DNA of 64,000 nt. It comes from Palsa-89 sp963824345. GTDB taxonomy: Bacteria; Acidobacteriota; Terriglobia; Bryobacterales; Bryobacteraceae. This document shows positions 7,433 to 17,545 of the stretch, piece after piece (the first letter of the stretch is position 1; every line of letters starts with the position of its first letter). The stretch is from the NCBI GenBank assembly GCA_963824345.1, contig CAWGOZ010000021.1:372001-436000 (forward strand), read 5' to 3'. The translations under genes were made by a program, and so were the position numbers. A model generated the notes under the pieces. It saw nothing but the letters and a program-made list of their open reading frames with translations, had not been told where the DNA came from and searched no databases.

Positions 7433-10400
7433 ATGAACAACCTTGTACGTTGGCTTTTATTAAGCAGCTTTGTGCCGGCCCTTCTTCTGGCTCAGTCGGC
7501 TGGGACGTCGGGATTAAGCGGTACCGTAACAGATCCCACGGGTGGATCGGTTCCGAACGTTACGGTAACCATAACCAACACATCCAACAACGCAACGCGT
7601 ACCACCCAAACCGGCAGTGACGGCACGTATCGCTTCACCTTGCTGCCGCCGGGCCCGTATAACGTTCGCTTCACGGCCAGCGGGTTCAAGAATGCCGAGG
7701 TTACCCAAGTGGTCTTGAACGTCACTGAAACGCCAGTGGTGGATCAGAAACTCGAAGTGGGAGCCCAGAGCGACCGCGTTACCGTGGAAGCTTCGGTGGA
7801 AACGCTGCAGACTACGTCCTCGAGTTTGGGAACCACCATCGGCTCCCGCCAGGTGACCGAGCTGCCGCTCTCCAGCCGCAACTTCACGCAGATTCTAGGC
7901 CTGTCGGCGGGCGCCAGCGCCCCGGTGAATAATGCCACGGCCTTCGGGAAAGGCACTCTGGATATCGCCGTGAACGGCAACGACACCATGGGGAACAACT
8001 TCCAGATGGATGGCGTGGCCATCGACAATATGGCGAACGGCGGCAGCGCGAACGATTGCGGCATTTATGCCGGCATCGGGATTCCGAGCCCGGATGCGCT
8101 CCAGGAATTTCGCGTCCAGACCTCCACCTATGACGCCAGCTACGGGCGCAACGCCGGCGCCAACGTCAATGTGATCACCAAGTCCGGCTCGAACCAATTC
8201 CATGCCACGGCGTTCGAGTTCTTCCGCAACGCCGACTTGAACGCAAACGGCTTCTTCTATAACCGCAACGTGTGTGCGGTAACGTATGCCGGGCAGACCT
8301 GTCCCAAGCAAATATTGAATCAGAATCAATTTGGCGGAGTGGTGGGCGGACCGATCAAGAAAGACAAGTTGTTCTTCTTCGCCAGCTATGAAGGCCTGCG
8401 AAACAAGAATGGTATCTCGCCGCAGGGCAACTCGTCGGGCCTTAACCTGCCGCCGATCCCCGGGAACAACAGCACGGACCGCACCACGCCGCAATTCCTG
8501 CAGCAATTGATAGCTGAAAATTGCGGACCAGCTTTTCCAAGCGGCCTTCCCAAGTCTCTTGGCCCCAACTATCTGCCTTGCTCGGCAACCACCGTCAGCG
8601 GCCCCGCCCTCGCCATCCTGCAACTGAAAAATTCGAACGGCAGTTACTATATTCCGGGCACCAATGGTGTACCGGTGTATGACGCCACCTACAGCATCCC
8701 GTCCCAGTCGACCGAAAATCAAGCACTCCTGAACGGCGACTACATCATCAACAGCAAGAACACGCTGGCCATGCGTTATTTCTATAGTTCCGATCCGCGC
8801 GTCATCCCGTTTCCGCAATTCGGAAATCAGCTTCCTGGTGACCCGCAGTCTACCTATAATTCCAATATCGTATGCGGTGTTACGACTGACCACCATTGTC
8901 AGCAATACGTTTCCTGAATGAGGCCAGAGTTTCGTTATCAGCGCAATCTGTCGGTCACATCGGACAAAGGTCCCGCTGGCAACACGCCGGCCGAACTGGG
9001 CATAAAACCCCTGGTGAATGGTTTTCAGTTGCCGCCTCCGATCTTGTTCGCAGTGGATAACTTCTCCATAGACGGACACCTGGTGGACCCCACCTACAGC
9101 CCTACCAATCAGCGCCAGGTAGCCGATCAGATTTCGTGGTCGCACGGCAAGCATACCATCCGCGCGGGATTGCGAATTTGAATGGACCCAGTACAACCTG
9201 GTTTTCCCTGGACTGGAGCGGGGCGCCTTAATCATGGGTACTTTCCAGGACCTGCTAGTCGGTGGCCCGGAAACCAACATTGGCGCAGACCCTGCCGCCC
9301 CACAGTCCAATTTCTTGAGCTGTATTTTCTGCGTGCGCAGCGGGCCGAACGGAATCATCCACGGCTATCGCCTGCCGAATCACAACGCGTTCGTTCAGGA
9401 CGATTGGAAGGTCAGCCCCAAACTGACCATGAATATCGGCGTGCGCTGGGAGTATGACGGTGAGATCTCTGACAAGTTCGGCAACCTCACGGATATCTGG
9501 ACCAGCCAACTTGGCGCGCCTTCGTCGATACCCAACGCTCCGCTCGGTATCGCGGCAAATTACCAGGGCTATGTCGTGCCCTGTAACTTTAACACCAAGC
9601 CGCCTTCCGAGGGCGGATGGGGGCCCATCCCGCCTGGCATCCGGCAGGACTGCTCCGACCCTCTCAAGAACCACGTGCCGTGGAGCAACTTCGCCCCACG
9701 CGTTGGCACGGCGTACCAGATCAACAACAAGCTGGTGCTCCGGGCTGGCGCCGGCATTTTTTATAATCGCGTAGGCGTGAATGAGTTTTTCCACTCGGTG
9801 CAGGAAGGCAACCCCTATGCCGCTACGGTGGCTCTCAGCAATCAATCGACGATCTACAACCCCTATCCGGCCCAGCCCGCCTATGGAACCTTCGGCCAGC
9901 GTTGGGTGAACTTCAACGCCAATTGCACCACGGTAGCCTGCACTTCGGGTTTGAATCACGTGTTCCTGTATCAGGACCTCCACACGCCGATGACCCGGTC
10001 CTATAACGTCAATCTGCAGTGGGAACTGGCGCCCCGGCTGGTTCTGGAAACGGCCTACGTGGGGTCGTCTTCCATCAATCTTACCGACTATAACCACAAC
10101 TACAATACCGCCCTGATCGCCTCGGCCGCCACTCCCATTAATGGGGTCACCACCACCACCGTGGCGAATGCCAATTTGCGCGTGCCGTATTTGGGCTTCT
10201 CCGCCAACGGCTTACAAGGCGCAGCGGAAGACGGGATTTCGAATTACAACAGCCTTCAGGTAACTCTGCGCAAGCAACTCTCGCACGGAATTTCGTTCCA
10301 GTTCGCCTACACGTATAGCAAGAGTCTCAGCGATATTCAGGACTGGACCGCCAACAGCAATGACGCCACCTATCTGGGCCAGCAGTACGGTCCCACCAAC

Positions 10401-11087
10401 TTCAACCGGCCCCAGCGCGTGGTCATCAACTACAGTTGGGACGTGCCGGGGAGTTCGCTGAAGGGGCTGGCCGGTGCGTTCCTGGGCGGATGGAACGTGT
10501 CAGGCGTGACCACCATTCAAAATGGAACGCCGCTCATGCTTTACGACGGTACCGGAGGTACGGCCTACGGCGTCCCCTCCTCCAACAACGACTCGTTGGG
10601 ATACAGCCGCCCACAACTTTGCCCTGGAATGACCTACGCAAATATTCCTTCGTCGGGCGGCATAGAATCGCGTCTGAACGGGTATTGGAACGCGAGCGCT
10701 TTCTGCGGTCCGCCGGCTATCATGCCGAACGGCACAACTATCTTTTATTCAACTTCGCCTGCCAACAGCGGTCTGGCTCAGTGCACGGCCGCCAATGGCG
10801 GAGTCCCTTGCGGCACGCTTTACGGCAACGTCGGCCCCGGAGTTCTGCTGGGGCCCGGCCAGTTCAACTTTGATGTCGCTGCCCTGAAGACGACCCACCT
10901 GCGCGAGAATTTACTCATGCAGCTACGGTTCGAATTCTTCAATTTCTTCAACCATGCGCAGTTCAGCAATCCGGGGGCTGCCGGCACCTCCTATAACACG
11001 TTGGCCTCCGTGACCACCAATAACCAAATCACGGATACCAGCGTCGGTCCTCGCGTCATTCAGATTGGGGCGAAGTTTATTTTCTAA
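7433..11087 (+). pseudogene. Oar-like TonB-dependent receptor, broken by frameshifts
   Basis: Coding sequence for a receptor of about 1215 residues homologous to the intact gene at 11457. The order is signal peptide, carboxypeptidase-regulatory-like domain (about residues 25-110, GTVTDPTGGSVPNVTV), plug, then outer-membrane beta barrel ending VIQIGAKFIF. The frame runs intact to about 8866 and again from about 9174, but between them the homologous reading moves through all three frames. AVLRLTTIVSNTF (8874-8912), LNEARVS (from 8914), YQRNLSV (from 8936) and EFEWTQYNL (from 9174) match the paralogue in successive frames. Each step is a net +1 base. An AGGGAG ribosome site precedes the ATG. Either the gene is freshly decayed or this 300-base patch is poorly sequenced; the conserved flanking frames favour recent damage or error. 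Confidence 0.8.
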
Positions 11088-11103
11088 CCCACCGTTACCT
11101 TAC

Positions 11104-11138
11104 GATCACGGCTCGGAAGGCATTTCTGAGCCGTGATC
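11104..11138 (+). terminator. Perfect 11-bp hairpin after TonB receptor A
   Basis: GATCACGGCTC at 11104-11114 is the exact reverse complement of GAGCCGTGATC at 11128-11138, with a 13-base loop, 17 bases after the receptor stop. There is no clear T run, so it may be a weak terminator or an mRNA 3'-end stabiliser. The rest of 11139-11456 holds no gene, only the promoter and leader of the next receptor. Confidence 0.55.
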
Positions 11139-11198
11139 AACAACGAGTCTAGGTAGCGTCTAAGCACGGTCAAATTAGCATCCAGCTAGTAGTAAGCC

Positions 11199-11227
11199 TT
11201 GATACGAACAGCGTCTAAGTGTATACT
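11199..11227 (+). promoter_or_regulatory. Sigma70-type promoter of the second TonB receptor
   Basis: TTGATA at 11199-11204 and TATACT at 11222-11227 lie 17 bases apart. The word CTAAGTGTATACT matches CTAAGTATATACT at the first receptor. The distance to the ATG is about 230 bases, so a long leader is expected. Confidence 0.65.
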
Positions 11228-11290
11228 GGCCAAAACGCCGGGGGAGTACGTATCCGGATGGAGCTAATGTGCCAGAGTGTGCCACAGCGT
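11228..11290 (+). promoter_or_regulatory. Conserved 5' leader with hairpin, TonB receptor copy B
   Basis: CCGG at 11238-11241 can pair with CCGG at 11254-11257 around a TACGTA palindrome. The flanking words ACGCCGG and TAATGTG match the leader of copy A (7325-7395). The loop sequences differ while the outer stem is kept, which fits selection on structure, but two copies are too few to prove it. Confidence 0.4.
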
Positions 11291-11456
11291 CCGCCCATAA
11301 TATCGTAACGTTCGCACCACTTTTCCCCGCCGTTTCTATCCTCAACAGGCAGCCCAGCACCGCCACGACCCGCGAACCAGTCTGGTTCGCGCCCTGTGCG
11401 CACCCCATTCCAGCGGGCAATTCTTCTGACGAGGGGCAATTCAAGAGGAGCTACTT

Positions 11457-14400
11457 ATGAACCTGAGCAACTTGCGGCGTTGTTGTTTCGCCATTTTTGT
11501 CGTCTTGATAAGCATCGGAGCGAGCCTGATTCTGGCCCAAACGGCCGGAACCGGGGCTCTCACGGGAACCATCACGGACGCATCCGGCGCTTCGGTCCCG
11601 AACGTGACGGTGACGGCCACCAACACCGAAACCGGGCAAGTACGAACCACCCAGACCAATCCCAGCGGCGTCTACACCATCACTCTGTTGCCGCCAGGTA
11701 CCTATCGGCTGTCTTTCACTGCCACCGGTTTCAAGAAGTCCGACGTGGACGGAGTGAAAGTCAACGTGACGGAAACTCCCGTAGTGGACAAGAGCCTGGA
11801 GGTCGGTGCGCAAACGGAACAGGTGACCGTCGAGGCGAACATTGAAACCGTCCAGACGGCCAGTTCCACGCTCGGCACCGTGGTGGGCGAGCGCTCGGTG
11901 GCCGGATTGCCGCTAACCACGCGGAACTACACTCAGATCATCTCTTTGGCCGCTGGTGTAAACTCCTCGGTAAACAACGCTTCCGGAGTCGGCAACGGTT
12001 CCGTGGATGTCAGCGTCAACGGCATGGATCCCAGCCATAATAACTATCAGATGGACGGTGTTTCCATCACGCCGATCGCCGGAGGCAGTTCACAGCAGGG
12101 TTATTATTCAGGAATCGGCATCCCGAGCCCCGACGCGATCGCGGAATTCAAGATCCAGACCTCGCTGTACGACGCGGGTTACGGCCGCAATCCCGGCGCC
12201 AACGTCAATGTGGTGACCAAATCCGGCACTAACGCCTGGCACGGGAGCCTCTTCGAATTTTTCCGCAATACGGACCTGAACGCCAACGGTTTTTTCGAGA
12301 ACCGCGATGCCAGCGGTAAGGGACCTTTGAATCAAAACCAATACGGCGGAGTGATCGGAGGACCGATCAAGAAGGACAAGCTATTCATCTTTGGCTCCTT
12401 TCAGGGAACCAAGCAGAAAAACGGAGTGGACCCCACCGGAGTGAGCAGCGCACTGGCGCCACCCGTTCCGTTGGGTCCCCGCAATACGGCCGCCTTTCAA
12501 TCCGCGCTGGGCGCCGCTTTCTGCCACGATCCTACCTTCAGCCAGGAAGTCGGCCTGGGCGGCGTACAAGTGGCTTGCAATGGTTCCAACATCAATCCCG
12601 TCGCGCTCAATATTCTTAATTTGAAGCTTCCCAATGGAAACTATTTCATTCCCAGTTCCACCGACGGCCAGTATCAGACCCAGACTTTTGTCAATCCGGA
12701 CATCTACAGCGAAAACCAGTACCTGGTGAACGGCGACTACCTGCTCAATTCCAAGAACACCATCTCAACTCGCTACTTTTACTCCGGCGAACACCAACAG
12801 GAAGGTTTCGACTGCTTGATTGACGCTGCCATCTGCCTTCCGGGCGGGGGTCCGAACTACCATTTCGGAAACACCAACGCGGTCTTGAAGCTGACCTCAA
12901 TCCTGTCGAACACCCTGGTCAACGAGGCCCGGACATCGTTCCAACGGAATACCTCCGTGATCCAGTCGGCGTGGACTAACATCGGCACCGATACTGGCGT
13001 GGGGATAACGCCGAACACGCCATCCATCAATCTGGTATCGCCGATCACGGTTCTGGGACAGTTCGATTCCAGCGGCGCCGCCGAGCCGGCCAACAATTTC
13101 AGCAATCAATTCCAATGGTCCGATCAGCTTTCCTGGACCCACGGCCAGCACTCCATCCGCGTAGGCGGCGAGTTCGAGCGCATTCAGTGGCCGTGGACGT
13201 TCGAAGGGATTTCCAAGGGCTGGCTGCTGTTTCAGACCTTCCCCGATTTTCTGCTGGGGCTTTCCGGTTGCGCGCCGGGCACGTTCCCATCCACCTGCAA
13301 CACTGCCAACCCGGGCAACACCAACGGCACGCCCCTCAGCAATATCATCGCGGAGGTTTTAGCGGTACGGACGCCGCCGGGCGGTATCGTTCACGGTTAT
13401 CGCTATCGCGATGCGAACATGTTCATTCAGGACGACTATAAAGTCGCCACCCGCCTCACGCTGAATTTGGGCCTGCGCTGGGAGTACGATGGCTATCCGA
13501 CCGATAACTACGGCAACCTGACCAACATATGGTTGAGCCAGATTCAGAAAGTGCCGGTTCCTGGAACCACGCCGGCCACTGGGACGTATTCCGGCTTCGT
13601 GGCGCCCGCCAACTACCAAGGTACGCCGCCGGCCGGAGTTCTGTTGGACAAGAGCAACGGACCCACGCGCACTGGCGCGCCGTGGAACAACTTTGCACCC
13701 CGTTTCGGCTTCGCCTGGCAGCCAATCGGGAACAACAAGCTGGTGGTGCGCGGCGGCTACGGATTCTTCTATGATCGCGTGAACGGCAACTCCATCATCC
13801 ACGCCGTGGAACAGAGCCCACCATACTCTTTGACTAACGACAATAGCGGCGAGGATCTCTATTACGCCAACCTGGCGAAGCCTTATCCAACCGAACAACT
13901 CGGCTGGGGCTCCACGCGCTGGGTTAACTTCGCTACCGGCGCTTCCAGCGGCTTGAACTATCCCTTTATGTCGGAGAATTTCACCACGCCGCTGGTACAG
14001 TCCTACAACCTCAACCTCCAGTATCAGTTCGCGCCGAGTTGGGTACTGGAAGTGGGGTATGTGGGTTCGCACGGAATTCACCTGGTGGACTCGGGCCGCG
14101 AGGTAAACACGGCGTTGCTGGCCAGTCCTAGCAACCCCATCAACGGCGTCACCACCAACACCGTGGAAAATGTGGATCTGCGCGTTCCGTACCTCGGATT
14201 CGCGCCGAATGGGCTGCAACAGTCCGGCTCGGATGGCGACTTGAAGTATTACAGCCTCCAGGTGACGGTGCGCAAGCAGTTCTCGCACGGGTTCCAGATG
14301 CAGGGGGCCTACACTTGGGCCCGAGCGTTTACCAACCTGCAGGCCAACATCGCCGCCAATGGCAACGGTCAAAATCTCGATAGCGGCGATCCTTCCAACG

Positions 14401-15038
14401 CGGCCCAGCAATATGGGCTCGATACCGGCTACCGTCCCCAACGTTTGGTGATCAACTACAGTTGGGATCTTCCGTACAAAAAAACGGATGGGTTTGGCGG
14501 GAAGCTGCTGGGCGGCTGGACTCTTTCCGGTGTGACCATCGTCCAGGATGGGCAACCCATGAATATTACCGATATCGCCGGCGGCTCCATCTACTGCGGC
14601 GGCTGCCAAGCGGCGTTCTCTAACGTTCAATCCAGGGCGGAGATGGCTCCGGGCGCGACCTACGCTGACGTTCCCACCCCCGGTGGAGTGGAAGCCCGGC
14701 TGGGTGGCGTAAGCGGAGGGCCAGGATACTTCAACGCCAAGGCGTTCGGCGCGCTGCCCGTCATTGGCGACGGCACCGGATGGGGTAATTCCGGGATCGG
14801 CATCATCCAGGGGCCTGGCCAATTCAACTTCGATGTCTCCATGGTCAAGACCACGCGAGTGGGCGGGCTAAGGGAGAACGCGGTTTTGCAATTCCGCGCG
14901 GAGTTCTTCAACCTGTTTAACCATGCGCAATTTGCCAATCCGGTCAGTACCGACGTTACGCAAGAGAATTTTGGCCAGATTACCGCTACTTCGGTCAATC
15001 CGCGGCTGATCCAGTTCGCGCTGAAGTACTTGTTCTAA
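11457..15038 (+). CDS. Oar-like TonB-dependent receptor with carboxypeptidase-regulatory domain
   Basis: A 1193-residue outer-membrane protein. Signal peptide to about residue 27; carboxypeptidase-regulatory-like domain about 30-115 (GTITDASGASVPNVTV, TATGFKKSDV); plug with VTKSGTNAWHGSLFEFFRN; then a large barrel with GLRWEYDGY, NFAPRFGF, RPQRLVINYSWD and the C-terminal aromatic strand LIQFALKYLF. Proteins of this type are abundant in Acidobacteria and are thought to import oligosaccharides or other polymers; the ligand cannot be read here. It is a tandem paralogue of the broken gene at 7433 and probably now carries that function alone. The ribosome site AAGAGGAG lies just upstream, and a terminator follows. 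Confidence 0.88.
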   Translation: MNLSNLRRCCFAIFVVLISIGASLILAQTAGTGALTGTITDASGASVPNVTVTATNTETGQVRTTQTNPSGVYTITLLPPGTYRLSFTATGFKKSDVDGVKVNVTETPVVDKSLEVGAQTEQVTVEANIETVQTASSTLGTVVGERSVAGLPLTTRNYTQIISLAAGVNSSVNNASGVGNGSVDVSVNGMDPSHNNYQMDGVSITPIAGGSSQQGYYSGIGIPSPDAIAEFKIQTSLYDAGYGRNPGANVNVVTKSGTNAWHGSLFEFFRNTDLNANGFFENRDASGKGPLNQNQYGGVIGGPIKKDKLFIFGSFQGTKQKNGVDPTGVSSALAPPVPLGPRNTAAFQSALGAAFCHDPTFSQEVGLGGVQVACNGSNINPVALNILNLKLPNGNYFIPSSTDGQYQTQTFVNPDIYSENQYLVNGDYLLNSKNTISTRYFYSGEHQQEGFDCLIDAAICLPGGGPNYHFGNTNAVLKLTSILSNTLVNEARTSFQRNTSVIQSAWTNIGTDTGVGITPNTPSINLVSPITVLGQFDSSGAAEPANNFSNQFQWSDQLSWTHGQHSIRVGGEFERIQWPWTFEGISKGWLLFQTFPDFLLGLSGCAPGTFPSTCNTANPGNTNGTPLSNIIAEVLAVRTPPGGIVHGYRYRDANMFIQDDYKVATRLTLNLGLRWEYDGYPTDNYGNLTNIWLSQIQKVPVPGTTPATGTYSGFVAPANYQGTPPAGVLLDKSNGPTRTGAPWNNFAPRFGFAWQPIGNNKLVVRGGYGFFYDRVNGNSIIHAVEQSPPYSLTNDNSGEDLYYANLAKPYPTEQLGWGSTRWVNFATGASSGLNYPFMSENFTTPLVQSYNLNLQYQFAPSWVLEVGYVGSHGIHLVDSGREVNTALLASPSNPINGVTTNTVENVDLRVPYLGFAPNGLQQSGSDGDLKYYSLQVTVRKQFSHGFQMQGAYTWARAFTNLQANIAANGNGQNLDSGDPSNAAQQYGLDTGYRPQRLVINYSWDLPYKKTDGFGGKLLGGWTLSGVTIVQDGQPMNITDIAGGSIYCGGCQAAFSNVQSRAEMAPGATYADVPTPGGVEARLGGVSGGPGYFNAKAFGALPVIGDGTGWGNSGIGIIQGPGQFNFDVSMVKTTRVGGLRENAVLQFRAEFFNLFNHAQFANPVSTDVTQENFGQITATSVNPRLIQFALKYLF

Positions 15039-15044
15039 ATCGGC

Positions 15045-15070
15045 GGGCGGACGGTGGAAGCTGTCCGCCC
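15045..15070 (+). terminator. Hairpin terminator after TonB receptor B
   Basis: GGGCGGAC at 15045-15052 pairs perfectly with GTCCGCCC at 15063-15070 across a 10-base loop, 7 bases after the stop codon and followed by the T-containing TCATTT. This is consistent with a weak factor-independent terminator. Confidence 0.6.
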
Positions 15071-15148
15071 TCATTTGCTTCACGTCAAGTTCACGCCTAT
15101 TCACGCCCCCAACGTTGCCGGTATCGTAGCGGCAAATTTAAGATAATA

Positions 15149-17545
15149 TTGGAAGCTCTTACCCAGGCCCGCAACGCATTGTCATATCGATCTCTTTCTC
15201 CGCGCAGTCTCCTTTTCAGCGTAGCCCTAGGCTTGCTGGTGGCTGCGTCCGGGAATGCCCAATCGAGCCAGGTGGTCGATTCGTATCAGGCGCAATTGAA
15301 GCAGTTTTGCGTTCCGTGTCACAATAACCGGCTACGAACGGCGGGAGTGACATTGGAGGGGGTGGACCTCACCAACATCGGCGGCAATGCTCCGTTGCTC
15401 GAAAAGGTGCTGCGCAAAGTAAATACCGGGCAAATGCCGCCTCCCGGGTTGCCGCGCCCCGATGCGGTCCGCACGGCTGAATTCGGCAAATGGCTGGAGG
15501 GCGCTCTGGACGCCCAGGGTGCGGCCGATCCGAATCCGGGACATCCGGGCGTACACCGGCTCAACCGGGCCGAATACAGCAACGCCATCCGTGACATTTT
15601 CGCACTGGACGTCAATCCCGGTTCCGAACTTCCCGTGGACGATTCCGGTTATGGGTTTGACAACATCGGCGACGTGCTTTCGGTTTCCTCCGCCTTGCTT
15701 GACCGGTATCTGTCGGTTGGCCGCAAAATCGCGCGGCTGGCGGTTGGGGACGCCGCGATTAAGCCATCGGAGCAGTATTTTGAACCTCGCCGTGAGCCGA
15801 TCCGCGGCGTGGCCGCTCCGGTTCCGCCGCGCGCGGAATGGATGAGCGACGATCTTCCCTTCAACTCCGCGGGCGGACTCTCGGTGCGCTACTATTTTCC
15901 GCTGGATGCCCACTACGTCATCCGCATTCGATTGGGAGGCGTAAACTCGCCGTCCAATCCCGCACCCTTGGAAGTACGCCTGCCGATGCAGGCGGGTCCG
16001 CATACAGTGGCCGTCACTTATCCCAAAGAATCCCTCAAAGTGGAAGCCTCCGCTCCGGCCGGAATGCATCCCATCGCTTTTGTCCCGAGCTTGCGGCCGG
16101 AAGCGTCGTCGGCGGGCATGGACCTTCGCGTGGACGGAGTACAAGTGAAGCGTTATCCGCCCGATGCGAAAGGCGATTCGCTGCCATTATTGAACCTGAG
16201 TATTGCCGGACCCTATGACGCCACCGGCAGCGGGAGCACGCCCAGCCGCGAGAAAATCTTCGTATGCCATCCGGCTGGTAGCTCTGAAGAGCCCAATTGC
16301 GCCCGCGAAATACTGGCTCACTTGAGCCGCCGTGCATATCGCCGGCCGGTTACCGGCGCGGATGTAGAGCCGTTGCTTGAGTTCTATAAGAATGCCCGCG
16401 AGAAGGGCAATTTCGAGTATGGCATCGAGAAGGCCATTCAGGCCATGCTGGTGTCCCCTGACTTTTTGTTCCGTGTAGAATCGGATGCGAGCGCGGACGC
16501 AACCCACAAAGCCGTGCATCGCATCAGCGATGTGGAACTGGCTTCGCGCCTTTCTTTTTTCCTCTGGAGCAGCATCCCCGACGACACGCTGCTGGGCCTG
16601 GCCGAAAAATCCGAGCTTTCCAATCCCGCCATTCTCGCCAGCCAAGTGGAACGCATGCTCGACGATCCCAAGTCTTCTGCGCTAGTGAGCAACTTCGCCG
16701 GCCAGTGGCTGCAAATCCGCAATCTGGAGACGGTGCGGCCCGACCCGGTTGTGTTTGCCGACTTTGATGAGAGTCTTCGCTCCAGCATGCGGCAGGAGAC
16801 CGAACTCTTCATGAACAGTATTTTGCGGGAGAATCGCAGCATCTTGGACCTGCTTACCGCCAATTACACTTTCTTGAACGAGCGCCTGGCGTTGCACTAT
16901 GGAATTCCCAGCATCTACGGCTCTCAGTTTCGCCGCGTGGAGCTGACCGATCCAGATCGCGGGGGGCTGCTGGGACAATCCGGCATATTGACGGTGACTT
17001 CTCCGCCCAACCGCACTTCCGTGGTGCAGCGTGGAAAGTGGATTCTCGACAACTTGCTGGGCGAGCCGCCGGCGCCGCCGCCGCCGAACGTGCCATCGCT
17101 CGATGCCACCACCCAGGGCTCGCGAAAATTGACGTTGCGCCAGGCCATGGAATTGCACCGCGCGAACCCGGCGTGTGCCGGCTGCCATAAGAACATGGAT
17201 CCGCTGGGATTTGCGCTGGAGAACTACAATGGAATCGGGGAATGGCGATTGCAGGAAGACGGCGGATCTGAAATCGACGCATCCGGCAAGCTCCCGGATG
17301 GAACCGCATTCGATGGGCCGGCCGGATTACGCCAGGTGCTGGCCACCAGCCGCCGCGACGAATTCGTTTCGACAGTCACCGGTAAGCTTTTCACCTACGC
17401 CCTGGGACGAGGCGTCGAATATTACGACATGCCAACCATCCGGGCCATCATGCGCCAGACGGAAGCCAACCAGTACCCGCTGCGGGATCTGATTAGGGCG
17501 GTTGTGATGAGTGCACCATTTCAGATGAGGAGGTCCGCGGACTAA
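15149..17545 (+). CDS. DUF1587/1592/1588/1585 cytochrome-type protein (two CxxCH sites)
   Basis: A 798-residue secreted protein starting at TTG 15149 (no ATG fits before the signal segment LLFSVALGLLVAASGNA). It has two haem sites, C54-V-P-C57-H58 near the N-terminus and C676-A-G-C679-H680 near the C-terminus. The architecture is that of planctomycete and acidobacterial DUF1587-DUF1595-DUF1592-DUF1588-DUF1585 proteins, with characteristic strings HRLNRAEYSNAIRDIF, LASRLSFFLWSSIPD and ACAGCHKNMDPLGFALENY. The biochemical role is not established; an extracytoplasmic redox role is inferred. Its stop overlaps the start of the DUF1552 gene by one base, and such pairs are recurrent in these phyla. 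Confidence 0.85.
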   Translation: MEALTQARNALSYRSLSPRSLLFSVALGLLVAASGNAQSSQVVDSYQAQLKQFCVPCHNNRLRTAGVTLEGVDLTNIGGNAPLLEKVLRKVNTGQMPPPGLPRPDAVRTAEFGKWLEGALDAQGAADPNPGHPGVHRLNRAEYSNAIRDIFALDVNPGSELPVDDSGYGFDNIGDVLSVSSALLDRYLSVGRKIARLAVGDAAIKPSEQYFEPRREPIRGVAAPVPPRAEWMSDDLPFNSAGGLSVRYYFPLDAHYVIRIRLGGVNSPSNPAPLEVRLPMQAGPHTVAVTYPKESLKVEASAPAGMHPIAFVPSLRPEASSAGMDLRVDGVQVKRYPPDAKGDSLPLLNLSIAGPYDATGSGSTPSREKIFVCHPAGSSEEPNCAREILAHLSRRAYRRPVTGADVEPLLEFYKNAREKGNFEYGIEKAIQAMLVSPDFLFRVESDASADATHKAVHRISDVELASRLSFFLWSSIPDDTLLGLAEKSELSNPAILASQVERMLDDPKSSALVSNFAGQWLQIRNLETVRPDPVVFADFDESLRSSMRQETELFMNSILRENRSILDLLTANYTFLNERLALHYGIPSIYGSQFRRVELTDPDRGGLLGQSGILTVTSPPNRTSVVQRGKWILDNLLGEPPAPPPPNVPSLDATTQGSRKLTLRQAMELHRANPACAGCHKNMDPLGFALENYNGIGEWRLQEDGGSEIDASGKLPDGTAFDGPAGLRQVLATSRRDEFVSTVTGKLFTYALGRGVEYYDMPTIRAIMRQTEANQYPLRDLIRAVVMSAPFQMRRSAD

